64,000 nt of DNA. Source: Rhodopirellula europaea 6C. GTDB lineage: Bacteria > Planctomycetota > Planctomycetia > Pirellulales > Pirellulaceae. The notes below the pieces were generated by a model. The model was not told the origin of the DNA. It was given only the letters and a program-made list of their open reading frames with translations, and did no database searches. Location: positions 62,001 through 126,000 of the forward strand of contig NZ_ANMO01000011.1 in NCBI RefSeq assembly GCF_000338295.1, in the 5' to 3' direction. The stretch's first letter is position 1, and every line of letters begins with the position of its first letter. Position numbers and translations under genes: made by a program. Positions 45,828 through 54,174 of the stretch are shown one piece after another.

Positions 45828-46679
45828 TCACTCCCCAACCGGCAGGTTCACCACGCAAACTTCGCGATCCCGGTCAGCTCCCTGCGCCAGAACTCTGGCT
45901 TCCGGAGTGACAGCGTAGCTCTGACCACCGTAGATCATTCCCCGCCACGGCCCGCCGCTGATACTGCCGACCACATTCGTCCCAACAATCGGACATCCTA
46001 TCGTTTTGGCCGCGCGGGCGATGGTGTCTCGAAGAGAGGTACCATGCTGTGGCCAATCACCCGCGTTCGCAGCCCATCCATAAGGAACCAGCAATAAATC
46101 GGGTTGTTTGCCAGCCATCCGCTGCACCGTCTCGTCATGAAAAGTGTCCGCGCAAATCAACATGCCGATTCGCCCAAACTTCGTCTCGACGACATCAACT
46201 GTTTCACCTCGCGTGTACGGAGGACTCATCAAATGAGTCAGCACATTCATCTTGCGGTGTTTGAGAATCAACTCGCCTTCATCGTCGATCAATACGACTG
46301 AGTCGAACAACTGATCGCCTTCCTTTTCAGACAATCCAACCGACAGAAACACGCGGTTCTTCCGAGCGATCTTCGCCAATGCATCAGTGTCTTTCCCGGG
46401 AATCGGATGGGCCAGCTCATGTGCTTTCGCGTTCGCCCATCCGTACAAGCAAGTTTCCGGCAGACAGACGATCTCGGCTCCCTTGGCCGAGGCTTCCTCG
46501 ACGGCGTTTTCAATGCGTCGCAAGTTGCCTTCGCGATCGCCATCGATGCAGTAGATCTGGGCCATCGCCACTCGGCAAACTTTCTCGGATTCTGCCGCGT
46601 CCGTCGCATAAGCCAATGAGCTTATACCGACGCAGAGAAACAAGGCAATTGCGCGTACCGAATACCGAGCAGAGTTCAT
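45828..46679 (-). CDS. Exported nitrilase-superfamily amidohydrolase
   Basis: The 283-residue protein has the carbon-nitrogen hydrolase fold with its catalytic triad: Glu in CLPETCLYG, Lys in LILKHRKMN, Cys in IGMLICADTFHD. Uncommonly for the family it starts with a signal peptide (MNSARYSVRAIALFLCVGISSLAYA), so it should work in the periplasm. It likely cleaves an amide or nitrile bond of an external substrate. ATG 46679 gives the signal; ATG 46694 or the longer start 46784 are alternatives. The closest branch (ureidopropionase/amidase-like) is not certain. Confidence 0.8.
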   Translation of the reverse strand: MNSARYSVRAIALFLCVGISSLAYATDAAESEKVCRVAMAQIYCIDGDREGNLRRIENAVEEASAKGAEIVCLPETCLYGWANAKAHELAHPIPGKDTDALAKIARKNRVFLSVGLSEKEGDQLFDSVVLIDDEGELILKHRKMNVLTHLMSPPYTRGETVDVVETKFGRIGMLICADTFHDETVQRMAGKQPDLLLVPYGWAANAGDWPQHGTSLRDTIARAAKTIGCPIVGTNVVGSISGGPWRGMIYGGQSYAVTPEARVLAQGADRDREVCVVNLPVGE

Positions 46680-46796
46680 CGCGGAACAATCCATCTGAGT
46701 GAGATACTTCGAAAACGGGCGGGAAGTCCGCCCGCAGTTTGCTCGAGCGCAGACATTGCGTGATAACTCAGACCATCTGGGCATTCCTCAATCAGG

Positions 46797-47660
46797 TCAG
46801 CCAGTTGCACCCGCCTCTTGCAACCGTGCCATCACGCGTTTCCAACCTAAGCACTTTGCCAAAGTATACGGCGTCATGCCGTTTTCAGCGACGCCGTTCG
46901 GATCCGCACCGTGATTCAAACAGACATCCACCCCATCGAGCGACCCTGCCAACGCGAGTTGATGCAGAAACGTATAGCCGTTGTCATCGGCCTCATTCAA
47001 AAGGTCTGAATTTTCCGTCAACGTCTCGTCGAGTGACTCACGCATGTTAATTGACATGGGGTGCTCGTTCTCAGCAACCTTCGCATAGTCCTGAGGTTTC
47101 ACTTCGGGATGGCTGAACCGAGCAAACAGCCCTTTCTTTTTCGCCGTGGTCTCACCGATGTAGTCGGGTGGAACCAAATTCACCATCCCGACTTCACCAA
47201 AGTCGAATCCCCATGCCTGATCGTGTTGTTTGCGCTCCACGTTGCTCATCCGCGACCGCATCAGATCAACGGTGAATCCGCCATACACTTCGCCCAACGT
47301 CACATACATCCAGTCGCACAGTTGGCGTCCTGGGATCCTAACGCGATCGCCTTCATGAACCGACTGCAACGAACTCGGCGCGTTGATCAACGTGCCTTCG
47401 ATTTTGCGGCCATCAAAATCAACATCCATCAGCCACATGTGTTCGCATTCCAACGCATCAGGATCCTCTGACCGAATTTCCGGCGGATCGGTGAAGGTAG
47501 CCTTCACCGCCGACAACTCCAATCCTGGGATAATCCGACGGCGTTCCCAGGACATCTCACGCCAAAAGTAGCGAAACGTCTTGCGAGCCTTGGCCGCCGC
47601 TTCCTTCATCTCGGAATCATTTCCAGGTGTATGGAAAACAGGAGATGCTTGTGATGACAT
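46797..47660 (-). CDS. DUF2314 and ankyrin-repeat protein
   Basis: The 287-residue protein has two DUF2314-like parts: MKEAAAKARKTFRYFWREMSWERRRIIPGLELSAVKATF near residue 18 and the DGRKIEGTLINAPSSLQSVHEGDRVRIP block that binds as in YegJ relatives. The C-terminal ~80 residues form ankyrin-like repeats (NEADDNGYTFLHQLALAGSLDGVDVCLNHGADPNGVAENGMTPYTLAKCLG). It has no signal peptide, so it is cytosolic. The function is unknown; DUF2314-ankyrin fusions suggest protein-protein contact. The start is ATG 47660. Confidence 0.75.
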   Translation of the reverse strand: MSSQASPVFHTPGNDSEMKEAAAKARKTFRYFWREMSWERRRIIPGLELSAVKATFTDPPEIRSEDPDALECEHMWLMDVDFDGRKIEGTLINAPSSLQSVHEGDRVRIPGRQLCDWMYVTLGEVYGGFTVDLMRSRMSNVERKQHDQAWGFDFGEVGMVNLVPPDYIGETTAKKKGLFARFSHPEVKPQDYAKVAENEHPMSINMRESLDETLTENSDLLNEADDNGYTFLHQLALAGSLDGVDVCLNHGADPNGVAENGMTPYTLAKCLGWKRVMARLQEAGATG

Positions 47661-48011
47661 TGCTCAACCCCAACCTTGCTGATCGAAAGAAACTTGCACA
47701 CGACAACGCACGAAGGCGAATTGACGGACAAACCGATCGCCAACGTGGATACTCGTCCAAGCTTCGAAGCTCTCTCACCAACACACCACGCGGTTTGCAA
47801 AGTTGGCATCGATCAGTGCCAGGGCGAAGTTGCTTGGAACGCCTTAGCATACCCCAGATGGCGCCCGCAATGGGCCGCTACAGCGGAATCCGCCCCGCCG
47901 GACTGGCGTACAGCGACACCACGCCCCGTAAGACCTTCGTCTGAATCGCACGATCAGCGACTCTTACCAGTCCGCGATTTGTGAGTGAGAAGTTCGATCG
48001 GTGTCGCAATT
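47661..48011. other. Non-coding gap
   Basis: About 350 bases between the start of the DUF2314 gene and the stop of the DUF1206 gene. No gene, RNA or repeat was recognised. Small open frames on both strands lack start signals and motifs. Confidence 0.5.
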
Positions 48012-48869
48012 TCAACTGGCGACGTTGAATCTTCGGTAGCAACCGAGCAAGAACATATGCACCGCATAGGCCATCAAACCAAACCCGACGATGCCCAATA
48101 GAATTCGACCGTATATCTGGCCGGCGATCGCAGAAAGAGCGTCACCCATGCCCGCAATCTCACCGTTGGCAGTCCCCTGCCAAGCCGACTGGGCCAAAAA
48201 GAACCCGATGATCGCAAAGGCAATTCCACGCGTGATCAAACCAATTCGACCCGCATGAAGTGCCGTCGTTCGAAACGTGTCACCCATTTCGGCCAACTGA
48301 TACTTCGTCATGAACTTGGCGTAGTAGCCCTTCACCATGAAGTAGATTCCAACACCGATCGTGACAGCGCCCGCGACACCAAGGATGATCCGTCCCGGCG
48401 TACTATCGAGCAAGAAAGATGCACCGGACGAATTGCCGCCAGATGACCCACCGACAAAACCAAGTGCCAGCGATCCCGCATAGCAACCGAGCACCAAGTA
48501 GGCGAGGCCACTGATCGCGTATCCGGTTCGCTTCACCAAGCCCTTCGCTTCTGTTCCCGCACCCTCGGTGTCCTTGATCGCCTGGACCCAACGCCAAGCG
48601 GTGTAGCCAAGCAAACCAATCGCCACCAATCCCAACAAGAATTTGCCGTAGGGTTGCTCGCCAATTTCGCGAATTGCGTTGCGAGACCCACCGACCTCAC
48701 CACCGGCGCCGATGGTAACGCGAAAGGCGAGGAAGCCGACGATGAAATACACCACGCCCTTGGCGATGTGTCCCGCACGACCAAGCGTCTCCACCCAAGA
48801 GGGAACTTGTGGTAAACGAGCTTCTTGAAAACCGCGCCAAGAGAAACGGGAAGTGGCGTCAGCGGACAT
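48012..48869 (-). CDS. DUF1206 membrane protein
   Basis: The 285-residue protein has three internal repeats of a two-helix unit, each with the form 'GR.GhiakGvvYfivGflafr', as in DUF1206: LGRAGHIAKGVVYFIVGFLAF, VKRTGYAISGLAYLVLGCYAG, LHAGRIGLITRGIAFAIIGFFLA. Six transmembrane helices are expected. It probably forms an inner-membrane protein of unknown role. ATG 48869 is preferred, because the earlier in-frame start (48974) would add a stretch without hydrophobic or family character. Confidence 0.83.
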   Translation of the reverse strand: MSADATSRFSWRGFQEARLPQVPSWVETLGRAGHIAKGVVYFIVGFLAFRVTIGAGGEVGGSRNAIREIGEQPYGKFLLGLVAIGLLGYTAWRWVQAIKDTEGAGTEAKGLVKRTGYAISGLAYLVLGCYAGSLALGFVGGSSGGNSSGASFLLDSTPGRIILGVAGAVTIGVGIYFMVKGYYAKFMTKYQLAEMGDTFRTTALHAGRIGLITRGIAFAIIGFFLAQSAWQGTANGEIAGMGDALSAIAGQIYGRILLGIVGFGLMAYAVHMFLLGCYRRFNVAS

Positions 48870-49151
48870 GGATCGGACCTCGATGGTACACAGTGGAAGC
48901 AAATGAGCAGATTGGATCCCACAGTGGCAAAGTTCCATGAGATCGACTGCTTGCAGATGGTTCGCAAACCCCATGCCGATTAGCCATCATTCCGACACCA
49001 TTGCGCATCCCCGCCCCGCGATTGAGCTGTTTCAAGGTCGACGCTCGTGGTCGGTCGTCGAGCAGGTTCCACGCAGGATAACAATGCCAGCAATCGCACT
49101 GGCCGTTGATCGTGCCACACAACCACGCGAAACAGCTCGCCCCTACATCAA
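48870..49151. other. Non-coding gap with no recognised gene
   Basis: About 280 bases upstream of the DUF1206 gene. Together with the 77 bases that follow (terminator region) the gap before the DUF11 gene is about 360 bases. It presumably carries the DUF1206 promoter. No clear motif was found. Confidence 0.4.
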
Positions 49152-49183
49152 ACAGGTCCGCGACCCGAAGGCCGCGAACCTGT
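49152..49183 (-). terminator. Possible terminator of the second DUF11 gene
   Basis: Minus-strand hairpin about 46 bases after the stop: ACAGGTTCGCG pairs with CGCGGACCTGT (10 of 11), with a ten-base loop, followed by TTTGATG. The U-tract is short (three), so this is only a candidate. Confidence 0.45.
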
Positions 49184-49228
49184 CTTGAAATCAATCGTGA
49201 TTCACCAGTCAAACTGGCGTTTATTCAC

Positions 49229-50908
49229 TCAGCGTTTGAAAATTCGCGTAGGCTCTTCCGCGGTAATTTTCGACGAAAGCGATTGGCTGGCCAATTGAGT
49301 CGTCAATCGTACCGAACCTTCCCCGTCACCCTCGGCTTTCACGGTGTAGGTCACTTCGTCACCAGGCTGCATCTTTTTAATGGGAGCAAACTGGATTGAC
49401 TGGCCTTCTTCCTTCAATTCCGTTGGCCCATCAGCGGAGACGAACTTCAAACCGTCTGGCAGTTCAGCGGTCAGACGAACATTGTTATCAAGCGCATCCC
49501 CTTCATTCCAAACCTTGATTGTGTAGGTCACTTCGCTACCGTTGTTCACTGGATCTTCGTCGTCCACAACAGTGAGCTGCAATGCGGGTAGACGAACCAC
49601 TTTCGCACGAGTCATCGCGGTCGCGATGGCGCGAGTCGTCGCCTTCTCTTCGTCTTCGGCGACATCGACGGTGCAAACGCTCGTTGCCTGCACTTTGGTT
49701 GGAATCTCTTCCAACTCACCAGTACGAATGGCATAGTCAATCGTGGCACTCTGACCAGGCTTCAACGCATCAATCGTCAGCGTTTTCTCTGCCATCTTGG
49801 GCATATCCTTTTGCTTGGACTGCTCGTTGTCATTGCTGCCTTCTGATTGATTCGACGCCGACTTCTGTTCCGAGTCCGCTGGTGTAGGCTGACCATCCGA
49901 CTGGTTCTTCGAATCGTTCTTTTGCGACTGACTCGATTTCATTTGCGGCTCGCTCATATCAGCCAAGTTGGCTGCTTCCGGCCACATTAAATTCACTCGC
50001 ACGTCTTCGGCCGGTGCGTTGCCCTGGTTCGTGATGGTCGCAGTGAATTGCGCCAAGTCATTGCCATACAAACGATTGGGGCCCTCGACCTTTGCGACCA
50101 AGTCAGCGGAAACGACTTTCGTTTGAGTTTCCTTGCTTCGTGAACTCAAATCACTCTCGGTCGCTTTGGCTTCCGCACGGCTACCAAATTCGCCGCTCTT
50201 CGATGCGTACACACGAGCGATGAACTTGCGGGTTTCGCCTGCTTCGAGTCCGTCGATATCGAACTTCAATTCGTTGTTTCCTTCGATCGTGGCCAGACCG
50301 TCACCAAGAGAATCCTTGATCGTGATTGGCCCGACATCGCCACTCCCGCCGTTTTTCAGCGTGTACTCCATCTTGATGACGTTGCATCGATTGGCTTTCT
50401 TGGGCGCAACTTTGGTCAGCTCGAGCTGAGGCTTGACCGCCTCGCTGGTCAGGCAGATTGCGGGTTTGTAGCTGACCACTTCCAGGCAACTGCGAATCTC
50501 ACCTTCCTGATCAGCAACCGCTTGAACATCAAACGTTCGCGATTCACCGGGCTTCAGCATCTGAATCAACATTTGATTCTTGTTGCTGTTCTTCTTTTCT
50601 TCGGCTTCGGATTGAGATTGCTGCTTGTTTGCCTTCTCACCCTGCTGAGAAACTGACTCGATGGACAATCCCTCTGCCTTCTTCTGGGCCAACTTCACTC
50701 GGTGCAAAGTGACTTGGTCAGAGATATTTGAAACTTCAACCGTGTAGTTGAAGCTTTCGCCGAGCCGAACCTCCTCCGGCATCTGGCTGGTTACCTTCAA
50801 TAGTCCGTCGCCTGTCGACAAAGACGTTTGGGCTTGGGCGGACGAGAGCAACGACGCGGAACATACGGCGGCTGCTGCGAAGAAGAGACTTCTTCCAAAT
50901 GAAGTCAT
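49229..50908 (-). CDS. Secreted DUF11-repeat protein (second copy type)
   Basis: The 559-residue protein has a signal peptide (MTSFGRSLFFAAAAVCSASLLSSAQA) and four DUF11/CARDB-like domains, each with the same N-G or N-x-G turn (VRLGESFNYTVEVSN, APKKANRCNVIKMEYTLKNGGSGDVG, LYGNDLAQFTATITNQGNAPAEDV, NGSEVTYTIKVWNEGDALDNNV). The third is interrupted by a highly charged Ser/Gln/Asp linker (QMKSSQSQKNDSKNQSDGQ). It is a distant paralogue of the protein at 27613..30339. Likely outside the cell. ATG 50908 is right at the signal; frames upstream are not coding. It diverges from the DUF4173-like gene. Confidence 0.8.
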   Translation of the reverse strand: MTSFGRSLFFAAAAVCSASLLSSAQAQTSLSTGDGLLKVTSQMPEEVRLGESFNYTVEVSNISDQVTLHRVKLAQKKAEGLSIESVSQQGEKANKQQSQSEAEEKKNSNKNQMLIQMLKPGESRTFDVQAVADQEGEIRSCLEVVSYKPAICLTSEAVKPQLELTKVAPKKANRCNVIKMEYTLKNGGSGDVGPITIKDSLGDGLATIEGNNELKFDIDGLEAGETRKFIARVYASKSGEFGSRAEAKATESDLSSRSKETQTKVVSADLVAKVEGPNRLYGNDLAQFTATITNQGNAPAEDVRVNLMWPEAANLADMSEPQMKSSQSQKNDSKNQSDGQPTPADSEQKSASNQSEGSNDNEQSKQKDMPKMAEKTLTIDALKPGQSATIDYAIRTGELEEIPTKVQATSVCTVDVAEDEEKATTRAIATAMTRAKVVRLPALQLTVVDDEDPVNNGSEVTYTIKVWNEGDALDNNVRLTAELPDGLKFVSADGPTELKEEGQSIQFAPIKKMQPGDEVTYTVKAEGDGEGSVRLTTQLASQSLSSKITAEEPTRIFKR

Positions 50909-51378
50909 GACATACCTCTTGTCTAGGTTGGAAATCGGATTGGAAACAACGTGCGTCATTGAGAGATGACGGAGGCGGCTTCGTGCAAGGGCTATGCCAG
51001 CGGCTCGCTTTCTCCAATGAAGATTCCAAGAATGCAAACTCTTGGGTGCATCCCGTGGTTGATACACGGCATGCTGGTTCGTCAGATCAAAAATTTGAAC
51101 GTTCACGACGCACCGTGTTCGTGAATTGAACAAACGGATTGGTCTTTCTGGCCGTGCCATCTCATCCATCGGTTGTCTGTGATCGACCAAGCCGATCGAC
51201 CTTCTCTCAAACGCCGGCCGAGCACGCTGGACCGCGTCGATTGGCATCGGGCGATCGCTCCGGTCTATACTGGAATTGGCCACGGCAAGATGGATTGAAC
51301 GTGGTCTGCAGCCTGATGGTCACGAGCATGATGAGTTCAATGCTTTGGCCGTTCTTTTCTCAACAAAGGCGAATCGCG
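50909..51378. other. Divergent promoter region
   Basis: About 470 bases between the divergent DUF11 (minus) and DUF4173-like (plus) genes. Open frames reaching into it on both strands are start-site extensions without motifs. No clear promoter or operator was singled out. Confidence 0.4.
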
Positions 51379-52971
51379 ATGTCCGGCAACTTGAATCCCC
51401 CGATCGATCCATCTCCCGATGCGACCGCAACGATCGCTGCCAAAGACCACGGGATCCCCATTGGGCTGGCAACCCGCGAAATCACAGCGGCCCTGGTCTG
51501 GACCTTTGCCGCGGACGTGCTGATTTTTCGCCTCGCTACCTACCTCTCCGTGGCGATCTTCTTGGTTCTGACGCCTATTCTCTTCCGGTACGCGGCGACC
51601 AGCCGACCTCATAGTCGGTCGCTCGCGGTCTGTGGTATGTTGTCCGCTCTCGTTGCTTTGCGTTTGCTTTGGCAAGGCTCACCGCTTGCGATCGGTTCGG
51701 CGATCTTGTTGATCGTGGCGATGTCGATGGCCGCCAGCGGCGTCGTCCCTTTCGTGCTAGAAGGGTTTCTTTGGTTCGGACGCAGTTTGGGCGACGGAGC
51801 CAACCGCATTTCCCGCTACCGGATGACTCATCAAGCGATCGACCAAGTCCGCAACCACCACCGTCTGGCGTCGATCCTGCTGCCGGCCGCCGCGGTCTTG
51901 GCGTTTGGCGGGATTTTCGTGATGGCCAACCCCGATTTGGTTTCTTGGGTTGGGACCCACGTTCGCTCCGCTTGGAAGTTCACCTTCAACTGGCTGAGCA
52001 ATTTCTCGGTTTGGGAAATCCCGTTCTGCGTCTTGGCGTTGACCATCGGTGTTGGATTGATTCGCCCCCTTCGTCCTTTCCTTCGATTCGGTAGCACCAC
52101 CGAAGACGAATCGATTTCCACGACTGCGGAATCGGGACTGTACTCCGCCTATCGCAACACGCTGATTGCGGTGACCAGTCTTTTCGCCGCCTACCTCTGC
52201 TTCGAATTCTGGACGCTTTGGCGGCGAGATTTCCCCGAAGGGTTCTACTACGCGGGATACGCTCATCAAGGCGCAGCGTGGTTGACCATCGCTTTGGGCC
52301 TGGCGACCGTTTCGTTGTCGATCATTTTCGGACGCAGTCTCTTGGCCGACCCTCGCATGCCGCAAGTTCGACGATGGGCATGGATCTGGTCGGCAGAAAA
52401 CCTGTTGCTCGCCTTGGCGGTTTACAACCGGTTGATGATTTACATCGGCTACAACGGAATGACTCAACTGCGGATGGTCGGGTTGTTCGGAATCACTGCC
52501 GTCGTGATCGGATTCGCTTTGGTTGTCTACAAGATCGCCAAGACCAAGAACTTTTGGTGGCTGCTCCGATCTCAGATGCTGGCTTTGACCATCGTCGTGA
52601 TCGCCTACAGCGTCACGCCCGTCGACTATCTCGCCCATCGATACAACGTTTTGCGAGTCAATGCCGGGTACTCAGCACCATCAGTGATGCTGGCTGTCAA
52701 ACCGATCAGCGACGAAGGTTTGCTGTCGACGTTCCATCTGCTCGAACACCCCGATCCGATTATTCGAGAAGGCGTTCAAGCTCGCCTGGCAATTCGCGAA
52801 GCAGAGCTGTCCGCAAAGTTGACGACTCAATGGAGTGAACAACAAGGAGCCACCCGAATGCTCGCGTCTCGATTGGCCGATCACCCGGAGCTCTCCACGC
52901 GATTCGCCAATCCCGCCGAACGCCGGTCCACCCTGCAACGTTTCAAAGACTACGCCATGCAGTGGTATTGA
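51379..52971 (+). CDS. DUF4173-like polytopic membrane protein
   Basis: The 530-residue protein has about ten to twelve hydrophobic segments and the DUF4173/DUF4153 type motif WRRDFPEGFYYAGYAHQGAAWLTIALGLATVSLSI, which sits in the fifth or sixth segment, as in the family. The C-terminal 80 residues (HLLEHPDPIIREGVQARLAIREAELSAKLTTQWSEQQ) are a soluble alpha-helical tail. The function is unknown. ATG 51379 is preferred to 51316, because AAAGG lies ten bases upstream and the sequence before it does not look coding. The gene is followed by the REP array. Confidence 0.7.
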   Translation: MSGNLNPPIDPSPDATATIAAKDHGIPIGLATREITAALVWTFAADVLIFRLATYLSVAIFLVLTPILFRYAATSRPHSRSLAVCGMLSALVALRLLWQGSPLAIGSAILLIVAMSMAASGVVPFVLEGFLWFGRSLGDGANRISRYRMTHQAIDQVRNHHRLASILLPAAAVLAFGGIFVMANPDLVSWVGTHVRSAWKFTFNWLSNFSVWEIPFCVLALTIGVGLIRPLRPFLRFGSTTEDESISTTAESGLYSAYRNTLIAVTSLFAAYLCFEFWTLWRRDFPEGFYYAGYAHQGAAWLTIALGLATVSLSIIFGRSLLADPRMPQVRRWAWIWSAENLLLALAVYNRLMIYIGYNGMTQLRMVGLFGITAVVIGFALVVYKIAKTKNFWWLLRSQMLALTIVVIAYSVTPVDYLAHRYNVLRVNAGYSAPSVMLAVKPISDEGLLSTFHLLEHPDPIIREGVQARLAIREAELSAKLTTQWSEQQGATRMLASRLADHPELSTRFANPAERRSTLQRFKDYAMQWY

Positions 52972-53061
52972 GGTTTGGAAACTGAATCATTCGTTCAAAC
53001 CGAGCTTTGGTCGTGTTTTGGAAGGCTTTTGATGGTGCAAAGTTTCCGGCCAGCGACCATC

Positions 53062-53225
53062 GCCAGGTACAACCTGGCCTACGCTAGAGCAACGCCGTAG
53101 GCCATGTTCCACATGGCATCCGAGCCGATGCTTTGGAACAAAGCGAGGCGTGATCGCGACCGAACATCCCATCGGTGTGGTGAGTGATCCGGCCAGCAAC
53201 CACCGCCAGGCTGGGCCTGGCCTAC
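53062..53225. repeat. REP array left of the RAYT gene
   Basis: REP units: minus 53062..53082 (GTAG plus GCCAGGT-TGT-ACCTGGC); plus 53097..53117 (GTAG plus GCCATGT-TCC-ACATGGC); minus 53205..53225 (GTAG plus GCCAGGC-CCA-GCCTGGC). The plus and minus units at 53097 and 53205 bound one exact 129-bp unit (53097..53225) also seen twice on the other side of the RAYT gene. The minus unit at 53062 is the tail of a truncated unit; the 14 bases before 53097 match the inter-unit spacer on the other side. Between the REPs lies a GCTTTG-GAA-CAAAGC hairpin. Confidence 0.88.
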
Positions 53226-53245
53226 GTGTGTCTTCGTGGCGAACC

Positions 53246-53806
53246 TCACGGTTCGCCCCAATTGGTTTTGTTGGCTCGCCCAAACTCCGGATCCGTTCCG
53301 CCCCAATCCAATTCATACTGGCCTTCTTCCACAAATCGATGAAACCTCGAAAAAGGATAGTCGCCCACTCGACTGACCAACCCGTGCTTGCGAGGGTTCC
53401 AGTGAAGGTAGTCCACGCATCGTTCTAAATCTTGTTCGTCTCGAACGGTGTGTTCCCAAAACCGAGATTGCCAGATCCCTTTCCTGTTCTGGCGTCGCTC
53501 GCCATCCGTAACGGGCAAGTCCACTCCGCCACCATCTAGGTAACGCTGCGTGAAGCACTTCTTAATCACTTGCCACCGAGCCGAGTAGTCCGAATCCCCA
53601 CGCGGCAGAATCCAGACGCAATGCAAATGATCGGGCAACAGGCAAATCGCAAACAGGTTGAACGGATGCGTCCGGATCTGCTCTTCCATGGCTTGTCTCA
53701 AACAATTCCTTGCGAGACCAGATCGAAACAAAGGACGACGTCGGTAGGTCACCAAAGTGAAGAAAAAGGTTCCGCCCGGAAGATGCTTGCGACGAAAGTT
53801 TGACAT
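53246..53806 (-). CDS. REP-associated tyrosine transposase (RAYT, Y1/HUH type)
   Basis: The 186-residue protein carries the RAYT N-terminus FRRKHLPGGTFFFTLVTYRRRPLF, the HUH motif LLPDHLHCVWILP, a conserved RxxWQSRFWEHTVRDEQDLERC and the catalytic tyrosine region CVDYLHWNPRKHGLV. It should nick and join single-stranded DNA at REP hairpins. ATG 53806 (MSNFRRKHLPGG) is the family start. The gene stands between two REP arrays, its expected substrates, and is the only transposase-like gene here besides the group II intron. Confidence 0.92.
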   Translation of the reverse strand: MSNFRRKHLPGGTFFFTLVTYRRRPLFRSGLARNCLRQAMEEQIRTHPFNLFAICLLPDHLHCVWILPRGDSDYSARWQVIKKCFTQRYLDGGGVDLPVTDGERRQNRKGIWQSRFWEHTVRDEQDLERCVDYLHWNPRKHGLVSRVGDYPFSRFHRFVEEGQYELDWGGTDPEFGRANKTNWGEP

Positions 53807-53888
53807 CCCAAATTCATAGCAGGTTTGCAGAGGCGATTCCATTTGCAAATTTGAACCACCCCGCCCGACACCAGTGGTCGTTCACGCC

Positions 53889-54160
53889 GTAGGCCATGTT
53901 CCACATGGCATCCACGCCGATGCTTTGGAACAAAGCGAGGCGTGATCGCGACGGAACATGCCAACGGCATGGTAAAAACCCCGGCCAGCGACCATCGCCA
54001 GGTACAACCTGGCCTACGCTTGAGCAACGCCGTAGGCCATGTTCCACATGGCATCCATGCCGATGCTTTGGAACAAAGCGAGGAGTGCTCGCGACCGAAC
54101 ATCCCATCGGTGTGGTGAACAGTCCGGCATACCACCATCGCCAGGTGGAACCTGGCCTAC
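53889..54160. repeat. REP array right of the RAYT gene, two 129-bp units
   Basis: REP units alternate: plus 53889..53909, minus 53997..54017, plus 54032..54052, minus 54140..54160. They form two exact-length 129-bp units (53889..54017 and 54032..54160) separated by 14 bases. Each plus REP is GTAG plus GCCATGT-TCC-ACATGGC; each minus REP is GTAG plus GCCAGGT and a 3-base loop. The second minus loop differs (TCC against TGT, read on the minus strand). The array ends 15 bases before the dnaB stop. Confidence 0.9.
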
Positions 54161-54174
54161 GGGAGAAGCAGGAT

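Noticed and set aside
53062-54160. Possible CRISPR array at the regularly spaced repeats
   Set aside because: The spacing is set by alternately oriented GTAG hairpins and the intervals are themselves repeated, so there are no unique spacers; no cas gene is near.
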